Assembly: GCA_009667805.1 (NCBI GenBank)
Contig: CM019072.1
Span: 41,236,654 to 41,300,653, forward strand
Direction: 5' to 3'
Source: Leptobrachium leishanense
Lineage: Eukaryota > Chordata > Amphibia > Anura > Megophryidae
Length of the DNA: 64,000 nucleotides
Shown: piece after piece, positions 36,376 through 48,440 of the stretch
Numbering within the stretch: the stretch's first letter is position 1
Layout: each line of letters opens with the position of its first letter
Translations under genes and position numbers: made by a program
Notes under the pieces: model-generated
The model's input: the letters and a program-made list of their open reading frames with translations, nothing else
Database searches by the model: none
What the model was told of the DNA's origin: nothing

Positions 36376-37944
36376 ATCTAGGAGGTCCTGTTCCCATGTG
36401 CATACAATCTAATAGGATCCTGTTCCTGTGGGATTACAATCTATGGGGTCCCGTTCCCGTGAGTTTACAATCTAAGGGGTCCCACTCTCGTGAGTTTACA
36501 ATCTAAGGGGTCCCATTCCCGTGAGTTTACAATCAAAGGGGTCCCGTTCCCATGAGCTTACAATCTAAGAGGGGTCCTGTTCCCGTGAGCTTACAATCTA
36601 AAAGGTCCCGTTCCCATGAGCTTACAATCTAAGAGGGGTCCTGATCCCATGAGTTTACAAACTAAGGGGTCCCGTTCCCATGAGCTTACAATCTAAGGGG
36701 GACCGTCGTTTCCGTGATCTTACAATCTAAGAGTGGTCCAGTTCCCGTGAGTTTACAATCTAAGGGGTGCTGTTCCCGTGAGTTTACAATCTAAGAGGGG
36801 TCCTGTTCCCGTGAGCTTAAAATCTAAGGGGTCCCATTCCCATGAGTTTACCATCTAAGAGGGTCTTGTTCCCGTGAGTTTACAATCTAAGGGGTCCTGC
36901 TCCTGTGATTTTACAATCTAAGAGGGGTCCCATTCCCGTGAGTTTACAATCTAAGAGGTCCTGCTCCCGTGAGTTTACAATCTAAGAGGTGTCCCGTTCC
37001 CGTGAGTTTACAATCTAAGGGGTCCCGTTCCTGTGAGTTTACAATCTAAGAGGGGTCCTGTTCCCGTGAGTTTACAATCTAAGGGGGCCTGTGCCCATAA
37101 GCTTACAATCTAAGGGGTCCTGTTCCCATGAGTTTACAATCTAAAAGGTCCCGTTCCCATGAGTTTACAATCTAAGAGGGGAAAGGTGAGTCTGCTCCCG
37201 TGAGTTTACAATCTAGAAAAGGAAAAGAGTAGCCTGCTCCTGTGATCTTACAATCGAAGAGGGAAAAAAGGAGCCTGCTCCCGTGACTTTACAATCTAAG
37301 AGGGGAAAGAGGAGCTGCTCCCGTGAGTTTACAATCTAAGAGGGGAAAGAGGAGCTGCTCCTGTGAGTTTACAATCTAAGAGGGAAAAGAGGAGCCGCTC
37401 CCATCAGTTTACAATCTAAGAGGGGAAAGAGGAGCTGCTCCTGTGAGTTTACAATCTAAGAGGGAAAAGAGGAGCCGCTCCCATCAGTTTACAATCTAAG
37501 AGGGGAAAGAGGAGCTGCTCCTGTGAGTTTACAATCTAAGAGGGAAAAGAGGAGCCGCTCCCGTCAGGTTACAATCTAAGAGGGGAAAGAGGAGCTGCTC
37601 CTGTGAGTTTACAATCTAAGAGGGGAAAGAGGAGCCCGCTCCAGTGAGTTTACAATCTAAGAGGGGAAAGAGGAGCCTGCTTCAGTGAGTTTACAATCTA
37701 AGAGGGGAAAGAGGAGCCCGCTCCAGTGAGTTTACAATCTAAGAGGGGAAAGAGGAGCCCGCTCCAGTGAGTTTACAATCTAAGAGGGAAAAGAGGAGCC
37801 GCTCCCATCAGTTTACAATCTAAGAGGGGAAAGAGGAGCCGCTCCCGTCAGTTTACAATCTAAGAGGGGAAAGAGGAGCCTGCTTCAGTGAGTTTACAAT
37901 CTAAGAGGGGAAAGAGGAGCCGCTCCCGTGAGTTTACAATCTAA
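36376..37944. repeat. Large minisatellite, 31-33-bp units passing into 40-41-bp units
   Basis: All units contain GAGTTTACAATCTAAG(A)GG. From 36376 to about 37180 the spacing is 31-33 bp with GGTCCYGTTCCCGT between cores. From about 37190 to 37941 it is 40-41 bp with GGGGAAAGAGGAGC between cores. In 37320-37620 units with CCATCAG and CTGTGAG alternate, which gives an 80-bp higher-order period. It lies within the NRXN2 intron. Confidence 0.95.
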
Positions 37945-38370
37945 GGCTAAGGTCAGACTAACGCAGTATTAACGTGCGTTTAGCAGCACTAAATCACGGC
38001 CGTGCTAGCAGCAAATGACATCCAATGCTGGGCAGCATACGAAGAACGGCCGCACGAAAGTCCGGCTGCGCAACGCAGGTGGCAAACGAACGCATTTTTT
38101 CGAGAACGTCAAACCGCTAGTACTGACGTACCAGAGTGCGCTGTGTCCGCTAGCGGCGTGTGTGCGTGATTAGGAGACGTCAGACGCTGCTAATGTCCAG
38201 CCAACATAACGTCCAGGCGCAAAAAGGGTTTTATTGATGATCCGTACAAAATCCCAGACGGAAATGCGCATCATATGACCGCTATCGCGTATTCCGTGAA
38301 AAAATACATCCATTCGTTCCACGCACTTTTTCACGGACAATTCAAAAAATGCGTTAGTCTGACCCTAGCC
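37945..38370. mobile_element. PIF/Harbinger-like MITE inserted in the minisatellite, 426 bp
   Basis: The ends GGCTAAGGTCAGACTAACGC and GCGTTAGTCTGACCCTAGCC are inverted repeats. A TAA duplication flanks them (37942-37944 and 38371-38373). Removing the element and one TAA restores the minisatellite unit ACAATCTAAGAGGGGAAAG. A 3-bp T-A-A target is typical of PIF/Harbinger elements. No transposase. Confidence 0.9.
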
Positions 38371-38373
38371 TAA

Positions 38374-39223
38374 GAGGGGAAAGAAACTTGCTTCTAAACA
38401 TCCTATAATAATTAGTGAAGCCTTCAAACACTTGAATAGATTTTAACCATTTAGACAAAGGCTAAGACATTATGGGCTCTATTAACGCGAGGGGCAAAAC
38501 CCTTTGCGCTGAACGTCATTTTACAAAGTCTGCGCAAAAAATGCGCGTTAACGTCTAACGCGGGTGGACCTGCATGAACCCTTTGCGAGCATAACGTACT
38601 TTGCGTGTCCTATACTTAACATTGTAAGCACAAATGTGTTTGTGCGCTGGTATGCGGATGGTATTACAATTTATGCGCAAATTTTAAAGGACAGCGTTTG
38701 CGCGCATAATTTTAACGTCTTTGAAAAGCTGGTGGTAACGGCAAAACTGAACGTCCTGGCCGAATCCAAATACACCAGCCCAAAAAAAAAAAAAAGGAAA
38801 GTATAGTTATACATTCTACACATACCCAAACAATAAAATTGATAAGTTTTGTGTGTTTTTATTATTGCTGCAGCATATATACTCAGATTGATTTTGGCAG
38901 GCGCAAAAACTAACGGGAGACAATTGTGGTTCTTAATTCTTATTTGGTTCTTAATTGGCTGAATCGCGTTAAAAAACAGTCCGCACACCGATTTCTGCGC
39001 AACATTAATGCGCGTGCGTTTTTGCACGTCTTTTTTATGCACGTTATTTTTTGACGGATGAAAAAATGCGCGCGGATTGTGATACCACCGTTATTTTTCA
39101 CGCGTTAACGTTTAACGCTTCGTGCAAAAAAGACCTGTGTCTTGGAGATTCTTTGGATCCATTAAGAACCTTTACCTCTATATAATGTAATCCAGGAACA
39201 GTATTTGCTCTAGATGAAAGAGG
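38374..39223. repeat. GCGTTA/AACG-rich non-coding repeat
   Basis: Between 38470 and 39130 the motifs AACGCG, GCGCAAA and CGTTAACG are many times repeated, and CpG is high compared with the flanks. Both edges lack clear inverted repeats. Probably a MITE of unknown family. Confidence 0.4.
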
Positions 39224-40018
39224 CCATATTTTTCGCTCCATAAGATGCACTTTTCTCCCCCCCCAAAAAGTGGGGGGAAAAGAGGGTGCGTCTTATGGAG
39301 CGAATGCCCCATGATATGCCTCAGCTCACCTGCCGCCGCCACGTTCGGCTCCCTCTGAGCGTGCGTCCGGCGGCAAGGAGCTTGGGCACTCGCCTGGGGA
39401 GCCCACGTGACCGCGATCTCGCGAGATCGTGGTCACGTGGCTCCCCCAGGCGAGTGCCCAAGCTTCCTGCCATCGGATGCACGCTCAGAGGGAGCCTAAC
39501 GCGGCGGCGGCAGGTGAGCTGAGGCATATCCATGAGTGAGCTGGGGCATATCCATGTGTGAGCTGGGGCATATCCATGTGTGAGCTGGGGCAAATCCATG
39601 TGTGAGCTGGGGCAAATCCATGAGCTGGGGCATATCCATGTGCTGGGGCATATCCATGTGCTGGGGCAATATCCATGAGCTGGGGCATTATCCATGTGCT
39701 GGGGCATATCCATAAGTTGGGGGCAAATCCATGTGCTGGGGCAAATCCATGTGCTGGGGCATATCCATGAGCTGGGGCATATTCATGAGCTGGGGCATAT
39801 CCATGAGCTGGGGGGCATATCCATGAGCTGGGGGGCATATCCATAAGCTGGGGGGCATATCCATGAGCTGGGGGACAGTATCCATGAGCTGGGGCAGTAT
39901 ATCCATGAGAGGAGCTATTATTACACTATTTGATTTCAGAATATTTATTTTCCTGTTTTCCTCCTCTAAAAACTATGGTCTTATGGTCAGGTACGTCTTA
40001 TGGAGCGAAAAATACGGT
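39224..40018. mobile_element. MITE with CC(A/G)TATTTTTCGCTCCATAAG ends, hairpin core and minisatellite
   Basis: The ends CCATATTTTTCGCTCCATAA and TTATGGAGCGAAAAATACGG are inverted repeats. A long hairpin (39325-39515) centres on ATCTCGCGAGAT at 39416-39427. Its arms include GTTCGGCTCCCTCTGAGCGT and CTTGGGCACTCGCCTGGGGA. To its right is a minisatellite of about 18-21 bp (39520-39910). No coding capacity; the superfamily is not settled. Confidence 0.75.
39520..39910. repeat. 18-21-bp minisatellite, about 20 units
   Basis: The unit is CATATCCATGAGCTGGGG with TGTG(AG) variants and occasional extra G. It gives an open minus-strand frame of MDMPQ/HGYAPA-type repeats that has no gene meaning. Confidence 0.9.
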
Positions 40019-41060
40019 ATGTTTCAAGTTAAAAAAACAAAACATTTGGCAATAATAAGCTGCAGACTGCAAGCACATCAACATAGTGCGTCACCAGGTC
40101 AGGAGAATGGATCAGGAAATCATTGAACTATTTTGATAAGTATTTTCTTACATATTGTTAATGAAATTTTTAAAACAGGAAGGGCATTGAAGCCAAATGG
40201 CATAGCAGCATATTGTATTAAATGTGGTCTTTAACCTACCACATTCCTTAATACAAACCTCTGTCTGATCTCTAGTTTGAGAAAAAGGTAGAAAGTCTAA
40301 GGTGGTCAAGTGGATTAGTGATGAATGGAATCGGGTAGGGATGCACCGATACCGATACTAGTATCGGTATCGGTGCCGATATCGGGACCTGCACGAGTAC
40401 TTGGTACATGGTATAGGGACAGAGGGAATTTACCAGCTTATTTTTTTTTATCAAAGACCTCTTTTATGTGAAGATACTGTTTGGCTATAGACTCAGGATC
40501 ACCAGTAGGCACTTTCATAAAGTGGACAGGGGTAAGAAGAGACAGACGGGAAAAATTTCATTGATTCCGCCATGATACAATCTCACTTCTTTACCAATCA
40601 ACATGATGATTAGCCTTTGAAGCTAAAACTATCCTTAATCTGACAACTAGATGAGGAGATCTGGTATCTGAAAGGAAAACCACAACAGCCATTTCCACGT
40701 CCTGTGTTACTTTAATAATTAGTGTTTTTTTAAGTAGTCTTTCATATATTGCCTCTATGGCCAAGGGTTGAGCTCAGAGGAGTAATGGAACATAATGAGA
40801 GAGAGAGATCACAAAGGTCTCATTCATAAGATTATCAGCAGCATCAGATTCAATGAGGAGTTTACAAGTAATAAACAATGAAATCACAACATATAGTCAA
40901 CAGAAACCTAGAAATCAAAATTTGGACATATTAGGGGACATAATCTTTAAACCCAAGACTGGACCAAAGTGGATTCAGGTGCATAAGCTTCACTGGAAGG
41001 AGGGGAAACTCTTTATGTTGATGCAGTAAGGGCAAAAGCCTTCCTTACTTCTGAATGAGC
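40019..41060. other. Intronic sequence with one hAT-type terminus
   Basis: At 40336-40400 the sequence TAGGGATGCACCGATACCGA followed by a self-complementary ATACTAGTATCGGTATCGG run looks like a hAT terminus. No second end or duplication was found. The rest is featureless. Confidence 0.4.
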
Positions 41061-41720
41061 TTTCATCTTTAGAACGTTTAAGGGGTTATTCAGACAGGTG
41101 ACATTTCGGTGCTCTCTCCTACCCCGCACTTCGGGAAATCAAATCCCCAGAATTTATAGTGAATTCAGCATTCACCATAGGGTCCCAAAATGTGCAGGGA
41201 AAAGCCTCCGAACGGATCAGAAAAAGCGTCGAAAATCTGCTGATAACCCGCCGATACGATCCGAAAAAAAAAATCGCTGAGAAACAGGAGTAACAGCAGG
41301 CTGTATCTTGGGTTACAGGAAGCTAGTAGGGGTGAGTATAATCTGCAACGCCTGGGTAAAAGCTTCCATGTGGTGGTCCATAGTATCAAGAAGGGATGCA
41401 CAGGCAGCAGGTTGCCAAGTTAGATTGATCTGCAGGGTCCATGCCTCTGGTGTAATGTCTCAGTAATGCGTATACCAAGCACACAAACCTAACTAGCTGA
41501 TCCCACATACACTTCAGTGGTTTCAATTATTATAGGAGACACATACTATCTCACACTTTGTAGGTTGAAATTCTTGCTGTTCGCAACCTATTTCTATGTA
41601 GAACTTGCAAGACAATGCTGCATTTATATCATACAAATTGTTAGATATTAAATGACCTTGCTGATTTATTCTATTTCACTCTTTTCATTTGTCACTCACT
41701 CATTATTGCCTTTTCATGCA
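41061..41720. other. Non-coding, no gene seen
   Basis: It starts with AAGGGGTTATTCAGACAGG, faintly like other repeat edges in the window. No supported boundaries. Confidence 0.3.
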
Positions 41721-41990
41721 CAGTGCCTTGCATAAATATTCTCTGCTGATATTTCCATATGCTGTAGTGTTACAACCATTAATTTAAATGGATTATATTG
41801 CTGTTTTTTTTTCATTTGGGCTGCACACCATATCTAACACTATAAAAGTGCAAAGACTTTTTATAATACGAAGATACACAGCAGATGTTATTTAATTAGA
41901 TAATAGAGTGTATTTCATAGATAGGGACTTGGAAATTGGTCAAGGTTTATGGCAGGATGGAAAGAGTCAAATATAGTGCAATTATTCAGG
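41721..41990. mobile_element. Tc1/mariner end fragment
   Basis: CACAGTGCCTTGCATAAATA, GTGTTACAACCATTAATTTA and AATGGATTATATT are the recognised first blocks of a Tc1-like family. The interior is lost. Confidence 0.6.
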
Positions 41991-42064
41991 AAAACTTAAT
42001 TCTGCTAGACATCAAAGCATGAGAGGATCATATTTGTTCCAAGTGTAATATTGTTCAAAATATG

Positions 42065-42834
42065 GTTCTCACGGACCATACATGGCGCTCCCCTGCTTAA
42101 GCCACAAACAGACTTTATTTCCTTTGTTTTCCCCTGTTTCAGAACTTGTTCCCCATAAACAGCATTTATTCACTTTTTCTGTACAATGTTTTACTGTGAA
42201 TTTGCTGTGTTGGTTACATTTATGTTGAATTTGTGATTATGCAAGAATGCTATTGTCTATTGTCTGGTCCATATGTATCTGTTATCTGTTGAAAGGATTA
42301 GTTTCCCAGCCTACTCTTTGTCTCCAGAATGTGTTTATCTGTTTCAATTTGAATAGTTTGTAAATTTGCTGTCTGTAATCTGTCATCATCCCAATTCCCA
42401 TTGTCGTGACTCATTTAGAATGTTACGTAATATTTAATTTAATTGTCTGTCCCTAATGTAATTAGGTTTCACATTCCAAGAAGTAATGTTTGTCTAATTA
42501 TCTGCTTCAATCTGGGTAGGTCCCCCAACAGTTTCTAAGGGGGTTTTGTATGTGTAAATGACCCATGTGTGACATTATAAATGTATGTGTGAGTCCCTGA
42601 TTAAAAAGAGTCTCCGTTTGAACATACAGCTTGCCTGGTGTCTCATTCAGGGCTACAATCATCTAACCTGGGAAGGCACTTAGCGGCCATCCGAAATCCA
42701 TCTGCTGGATCGAAAAGAGCAGATCAGCTGCTTGTGGCATCGAATCCAGAGCGATTCGAAGACCGGGTCGATCTTGGTGAGCGATTGTCTGGAGAGCCAG
42801 AAATTCGCACAGCAGGGGTCCGTGACAATGGTAT
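42065..42834 (+). mobile_element. Solo LTR of ERV type, probable
   Basis: The segment starts near CTCACGGACC and ends with GGTCCGTGACA, complementary edges as in LTRs. Inside are a TATAAATG box near 42578, GATTAAAAAG near 42599 and a TGTAAATGACCCATG block shared with 3985-4140. No internal retroviral coding sequence adjoins it, so it is taken as a solo LTR. Confidence 0.5.
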
Positions 42835-43343
42835 TGTGGGATTATAAAACTACCAGCACTTGTGGAACCCATTATTGACACAGAAATTATTATTTTGGAA
42901 ATTTAGAAAAGAGAAGAAAAGAGTCTTAAGTTGTAAATGTAATTTTCAATGTGTTTTTTTGTTTAATAAATGTTTTTGTTTTTCTCTCTCAAATTTATAT
43001 ATTTGTATGAATTATGTTAACTATATAAAAATTTAATATTCTTTGTTTAATGGCATTACACGAGAACATTGCTTATCCATATTTTAGCTGGACACTTTTG
43101 AAGTTATAGGGCACATGTGGGAAGGAGCCCATATCAGTTTTTTTCAATGTAGAATGAAAAAGAAAAATAGAAAGAATATTACAATTTTAAAAAACCTTAC
43201 GTAAGGGAAAATTTAGACCATATTTTGGAGAGGGCTAGGTTTAGAAAGAGATCGAGATAAAGAGGTTTAGAAGTGGAGAGATTTACGAGAAAATTTAGAG
43301 CTTAAGGGTAGGGTGAGAGTTTAAAATTAAGATTGGTTTAGGG
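42835..43343. other. AT-rich, no gene seen
   Basis: Purine-rich GAGATTTAGA-like runs at 43220-43320; nothing else recognised. Confidence 0.4.
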
Positions 43344-43479
43344 CAGGGTACAGCAAACTTGGCTCCCTGATGTTTTTTGAACTACATTTCCCATGTGGCT
43401 CAGTCAGCCTAATGGGTGATTGAGCATCATGGGAGACGTAGTTCCCAAAACATCAGGGAGCCAAGTTTGCTGACCCCTC
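43344..43479. mobile_element. 136-bp hAT-type MITE
   Basis: The ends CAGGGTACAGCAAACTTGGC and GCCAAGTTTGCTGACCCCTC are inverted repeats that extend inward (TCCCTGATGTTTT with its complement). A perfect 8-bp duplication GTTTAGGG flanks it (43336-43343 and 43480-43487). Confidence 0.9.
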
Positions 43480-43487
43480 GTTTAGGG

Positions 43488-44387
43488 TATACTTTGTGGC
43501 CTACATTTAGGGCTAGGGTTTCTGTTCAAGTCTATTTATGCATTTCATGGATACAACCACATATTTATGGTTTCTTTATTTTTCTATTAATTATTTTATT
43601 AACTAGTTTAGCTTTCACAGCATTTGTAGCTTTATGCTTAACAATGTAGATATGTGATTGAATTTAAATTTCTGAATGCCAATCACCTACTTAATAGCAG
43701 TGCAATCACAATACAAGCTCTAACATGTCTGGAAAACTACTTCTATCCAATGTGACAGATGACAAACAATTATTTTAAAAAGAGCATAACATTTTAAAGA
43801 AACTTGCCCCCAAAGCTCATAGCTGCAATTGTAGCAGAAGGTTTTCACACAAAAAAATTATATTATGACAATGAATATTAATTCAGCTAACAAATATCTT
43901 TTTTAAATTTGTGCTCTAATAAAAACAATTTAGCACTTTCATAGTGTTAAATATTGTATGTAAATTTAATCATGCAGTCACAATGAAATCCATTTTATCT
44001 CAGGTTGTAGCATTATTAAATATGGAAATACCCGGGAGTGAATACTTAAGTAAGGCACCTTAAATAAGAAAACAATATCTTGTTCTACTTCATTATAAAA
44101 ATTATTATCATTCTCACGTGTAACAGGGCTGTTGCTACAACTGACAGTTTAATTTTGTCATTCTAACATTCTTCCAAATGCATAAACAACCAATATACAA
44201 ATGTATGAGTTTTATCTTTTAATAATATAATTATTTCTTTGACATTTATCTACAGATCCCTAATACAAGCAGTAAATCGGGGATTAGGCAAAAAGAAAAT
44301 TACAGCAGCACATTATTGTCTGGGTTTAATGTATAGGAATCTCATGGTGGCAGAAGAAAAACCTTTGACAATGGCCTAGACTCACTA
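43488..44387. other. AT-rich intron, no gene seen
   Basis: No coding or element structure recognised. Confidence 0.4.
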
Positions 44388-44391
44388 TTAA

Positions 44392-44614
44392 CCCTTTCAC
44401 TGCTGAGGACGTGTGGGGAACATCCTCATTGATTCCTCCTAAGGAAAGATAGGGGGTTCCTTTGAACCCCAATATCTCCCGACTTTTGCAGCTAGCAGGG
44501 TCATGTTTGGTATCATTAGAAAGGCCAGAGCATGGCCTTTCCAATGATAGCAAACATGACCATGTTTAAAGTAAAGGGTTTTTTAAGACGTGAAATGGCT
44601 CAGCAGTGAAGGGG
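44392..44614. mobile_element. TTAA-flanked piggyBac-type MITE, 223 bp
   Basis: The ends CCCTTTCACTGCTGAGGACG and GGCTCAGCAGTGAAGGGG are flanked by TTAA (44388-44391 and 44615-44618). The interior carries the hairpin TTTGGTATCATTAGAAAGGC with its complement around GAGCATGG (44508-44560), a module seen in many places in the window. Confidence 0.9.
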
Positions 44615-44618
44615 TTAA

Positions 44619-45586
44619 TCGGAGGTGGATGGAGAATAATTGCAAAATTCTCCAAGATCTACAGCACTACACAGAAATGTAGGCAGTCAAACTCATGGGT
44701 GAGTTTATCTTATGGTGGTTTAACAATGAAAGTAAAAAATGCAAAGATCGACCAAATTTATTTCTTTAGGATCATCGACACATTTGTTTCGAAAGGTCTC
44801 ACCACTGTGAAACTGTCAGTCATCCCCAGAACATCCTAGTCCAATAAAAATGTGTATATCAATTACGTTCAAGAAAGGTAATTAAAGAATTAAATAATAC
44901 TTTAAAAATGATTGAGCTTATTTTTTGAATGTCAGGACAATATTAAGTCATCCAAACCTCGATCCTACCCATGTGTTGAGACGAAGAGTATAAGCTAGGT
45001 TTAAGATACACGGTGATTGCCCTTTATAATACAGTTCAAATGTGCTTAAATTGCAGCACTATTGTGTTATTTTCAGTTATCTCACCTCTCTCATACACTT
45101 GATTTAAGGATGTCCTCATGATATTATGTAACATCCCTCATTTCCCTATTAATGCACTCTGCAGTAAACAGGTGTTTAATGAATCCAGGCCATTTTTGGT
45201 AAATTACGATTTCATGGTAGAAATCAGTCAAGCTGCAACTATAATCCGAGTGAAGACGGCAAATGATGGGGAAGACTGATAATCTAATTATTCTGGTTAC
45301 AGAGTTGATTTAATTGAATGCAACTTTTTGGTGAGAAGATCACCAAAGCCACCACGAGTGTGCCAGATTTAAACAGCATAAGGCAATGACGTAATTACTC
45401 ATTAACCTGATTAGTTTTATTAGGAAGCATCACGGTCAGAGCCATGATTAATGCACTCTGTTGCAGTACAGTATATGTGGCACAGTGTCTGGGAAGGCAT
45501 GGATATTGTCATTGTTGGGATAGTGGCATCTCCAAGACGTGGGTGCCAAAACGCAATAGGCTAAAGTTCAGTGAGATTCTGTATAT
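44619..45586. other. AT-rich intron, no gene seen
   Basis: No coding or element structure recognised. Confidence 0.4.
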
Positions 45587-46540
45587 CAGGGGTGGACATT
45601 TGTTTTGGCTCGGGGGCCACTTTGTGGGAGCGGAGGTTAGCAGAGGGCCGCACCTTTTAAAATGATGAAATAGTGGTAGTTTTATTCAATTTATTTATTG
45701 TGCTATTTTCATATCATCTATATAGCTGCAAGCACATTTAATTTTGACCAGTTTAGTGAGACAAACGTATCCTATCACACTTTTCTACAATTGTTTTGAA
45801 ATCAGGAGTGAGATTGCTTGTTGAGATTCTCATCACAGCCTGCAAGTTATATATTGGTATATTGGTATATATTACCCCCAGCTCACATAGACATATATTG
45901 CCCCCAGCTCATATGGGTATATATTGCCCCCAGCTCATATGGGTATATATTGCCCCAGCTCATATGGGTATATATTGCCCTCAGCTCACATGGATATATA
46001 TTGGCCCCAGCTCATAGGGGTATATATTGCCCAGGGCCCCCGCTCACATGGATATATTTGCCCCAGCTCACATGAATATTATTGTCCCCAGGCAGCTCAC
46101 ATGGGTCTATTTGCCCCCAACTCTCACCTCCTCTGCTGTGGCCCCAGGCTCCGTGTCCACCGGCGTTCTTCTACTCCCGAGGCGAGTGGCCCCTGGCATG
46201 CAGCTTTGCTGCTCGCCAGGGATGGGAACCACCTGACCAGCCGCGTTCTCGCGAGATCGCGCGATGGTCAGGTGGTTCCCATCCGAGGTGAACGGCCAAG
46301 CTGCATGCCAGCAGCCGCTTGCCTCGGGAGTAGAAGAACGCCCCTGTCTCCAGCCAGCTGATGGGGCTCACTACGGACTTCTGTGCATGTACCGTCCTAG
46401 TGGAAAATACGAGACACATCTTCGGTCGTGCACGAAAAGGAAATCTTGGTTCAAGGTGGATTTTTCTGACTGTCTTGGCGGGCCACAAAAAACTGTGGCG
46501 TGCCGCATGTGGCCCGTGGGCCGCAGTTTGCCCACCTCTG
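45587..46540. mobile_element. hAT-type element, 954 bp, hairpin core and minisatellite
   Basis: The ends CAGGGGTGGACATTTG and AGTTTGCCCACCTCTG are hAT-type. The flanking 8-bp duplication is CTGTATAT (45579-45586) versus CTCTATAT (46541-46548), one mismatch. The interior has a minisatellite (45880-46120) and a long hairpin (46150-46345) centred near TTCTCGCGAGATC, with arms such as TGGGAACCACCTGACCA. No transposase. Confidence 0.85.
45880..46120. repeat. 26-bp minisatellite
   Basis: The unit is CAGCTCAYATGGGTATATAT followed by TGCCCC, about nine copies decaying to the right. It resembles, in reverse complement, the unit at 39520-39910 with an extra TATAT. Confidence 0.85.
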
Positions 46541-46548
46541 CTCTATAT

Positions 46549-46625
46549 TATTATTATTATTGTAATCATTTATATAGCGGCAACAGTTTCCGCAGCGCTT
46601 TACAATAACCAAAGGGAACAAAATG
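46549..46625. repeat. Common short interspersed motif with TTA microsatellite
   Basis: A TTATTATTATTATTG run is followed by TCATTTATATAGCGGCAACA and CGCAGCGCTTTACAATAACC, a motif widely dispersed in vertebrate genomes. Its parent element is not defined here. Confidence 0.5.
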
Positions 46626-47811
46626 CAGATAATTATTTTGGAACAGAATGTTGCCTCTTTGATGTCTCAATGTATATATGAGTGTATTCTTAAGCAATAA
46701 TTTTTTATCTGCAAAATCAATCTGCTAAATAAATCCTTACTTCTGAAGGACAACTACAAAATGGATATATGGGCATTCTTTAAAGCTGAAACAATTGCAC
46801 ATTCTAGAAGCAGAATTTGCTTGTGTCTTATTTAGAGTAAGAGTATTGAGCAAGTTGCCACCTGATGGAGAATGAAAAGAAAGTGCACATTTTACTCTAT
46901 ACAGCTGAATCTTGGTCTATAATTTATAATTATTCTCCTAACATAATATGGCTTGTAACTACAGCATATTTGTCTGCTTAGGCATTTGTAAAAAATGATA
47001 ACAATTTGTCTCAATGCTCTTTAACTTTTAATCTGTTTGAGGGATGCAGCATACTCAGCGGTGCCTCCAGCATAGGCGTGCGCAGGGTGTGCCCAGGCAC
47101 ACCCTAATGTTGGGTGAAGAGGTTCTCTTTCACCTCCTACTTTGGCATTTTAGATGTCCCTTACCTGATTCGTGGTGAATAACGTAAAAATGGACTTTAT
47201 CACTTATTATAGGATTAGAGTTTTTAATGAAAAATTTGCATTTTTCTGCAAAATCTTCTAATTATAAGTTTCCAATTGATAAATGTTCCAATGGTGCACA
47301 CCCTTATAGAACGGGCTGCTCACGCCAGTGGCCTCCAGCAATGCTATTTTAGTTCATAACGATCAATAAACATTGTGATATCACTTTCTGTGTGATATTT
47401 CTTTAATTACATATTTCAAAATATCTTTTCTCACCATTATTATCTCACATTATCATTCCCCACCTCCGTCCCACCTTAGGCAGAGACGGACCTTAATTAA
47501 GGGGAGTGTCATGCTGAGAGAACAATACTCCCTGCTTTTGTGACAAGGCATCAGGACACAACACCTTTCCAGGCAGGCACCCCCTCCCCTTTTCTAGATG
47601 GGTATGTTCCCACCATTTTTCGTGATGCAAGTCTTTTCACTGGCTCTCCCCCTCCAAATATCCACCCCATGTAATCTCACACCTCCCAATATTGAGAGGT
47701 GCGCATTTTTATTTCCATGATAAATTCTCCTACATACTACAATGCCCTAAGTATGCTATTAATTGTTAAATCTTATGACTTTTTCTTTGCTCCTATAATT
47801 ATTGCTTATAC
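46626..47811. other. Intronic sequence, no gene seen
   Basis: CCCAGGCACACCC near 47090 and a further GTGCACACCC near 47294 suggest an old repeat, but boundaries are unclear. Confidence 0.35.
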
Positions 47812-48440
47812 AAAATGTATCTGTTTAAGAAAGGATATTCTGATGCTAGAAGAAGTGCAGAGGTGGCAGCTAAATTAATAAGGGGAATGGAAGGTTTAAA
47901 TTACGAGCAAAGACTAACAAGCTTAAACCTGTTTAGTTTAGAGAAACGGTGCCTTAGAGGGGATCTGATAACCTTATATAAATATATACGGGGCCATTAT
48001 AAACCATTGTCTGGAAACCTATTCATTAATAGGACTATACACAGGACAAGGGGTCACCCATTTAGACTGGATTAAAGGAAATTCAGCCTAAAGCATAGGA
48101 ATGGTTATTTTACAGTGAGAACAATAAAGCTGTGGAATTCTCTGCCTGTTGAGGTGGTTGGGTCAGGGACTGTACTGACTTTTAAACAACGATTGGATGA
48201 CTTCCTGCAAAAATAGAATATTAAGGGTTATAATATTTAATATGTGGGTAAAATCTACTTGATCCAGGGAGAAATCTGACGTCATTCTGGGGTCAAGAAG
48301 GATTTTTTCCAGTATGTTGTATATTGGCGAGCACTTCAGACTGGGATTTTTTCCTTCTTTTGGATCAACAGCAGTAGGTGATGCGTGAAAGGCTGAACCC
48401 GATGGACGCATGTCTTTTTTTCCAGCCTATGTAACTATAT
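47812..48440 (+). pseudogene. CR1/L2-type LINE 3' end with C-terminal coding remnant
   Basis: The plus strand reads NYEQRLTSLNLFSLEKRCLR, GDLITLYKYIRGHY and RTRGHPFRL, the block found at the very C terminus of CR1-like LINE proteins, then after a stop LWNSLPVEVVGSGTVLTFK in the next part (about 48130-48190). A 3' UTR ending GATGGACGCATGTCTTTTTT and CCAGCCTATGTAACTATA follows. It is 5'-truncated and dead. Confidence 0.7.

Noticed and set aside
36376..37944. CRISPR-like array of repeats
   Set aside because: The inter-repeat sequences are themselves repeated rather than unique, the host is a vertebrate and no cas genes exist. It is a minisatellite.
39321..39906. Minus-strand proteins rich in MDMPQ and HGYAPA repeats
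   Set aside because: Direct translation of an 18-21-bp minisatellite and a hairpin; no start context or gene structure.
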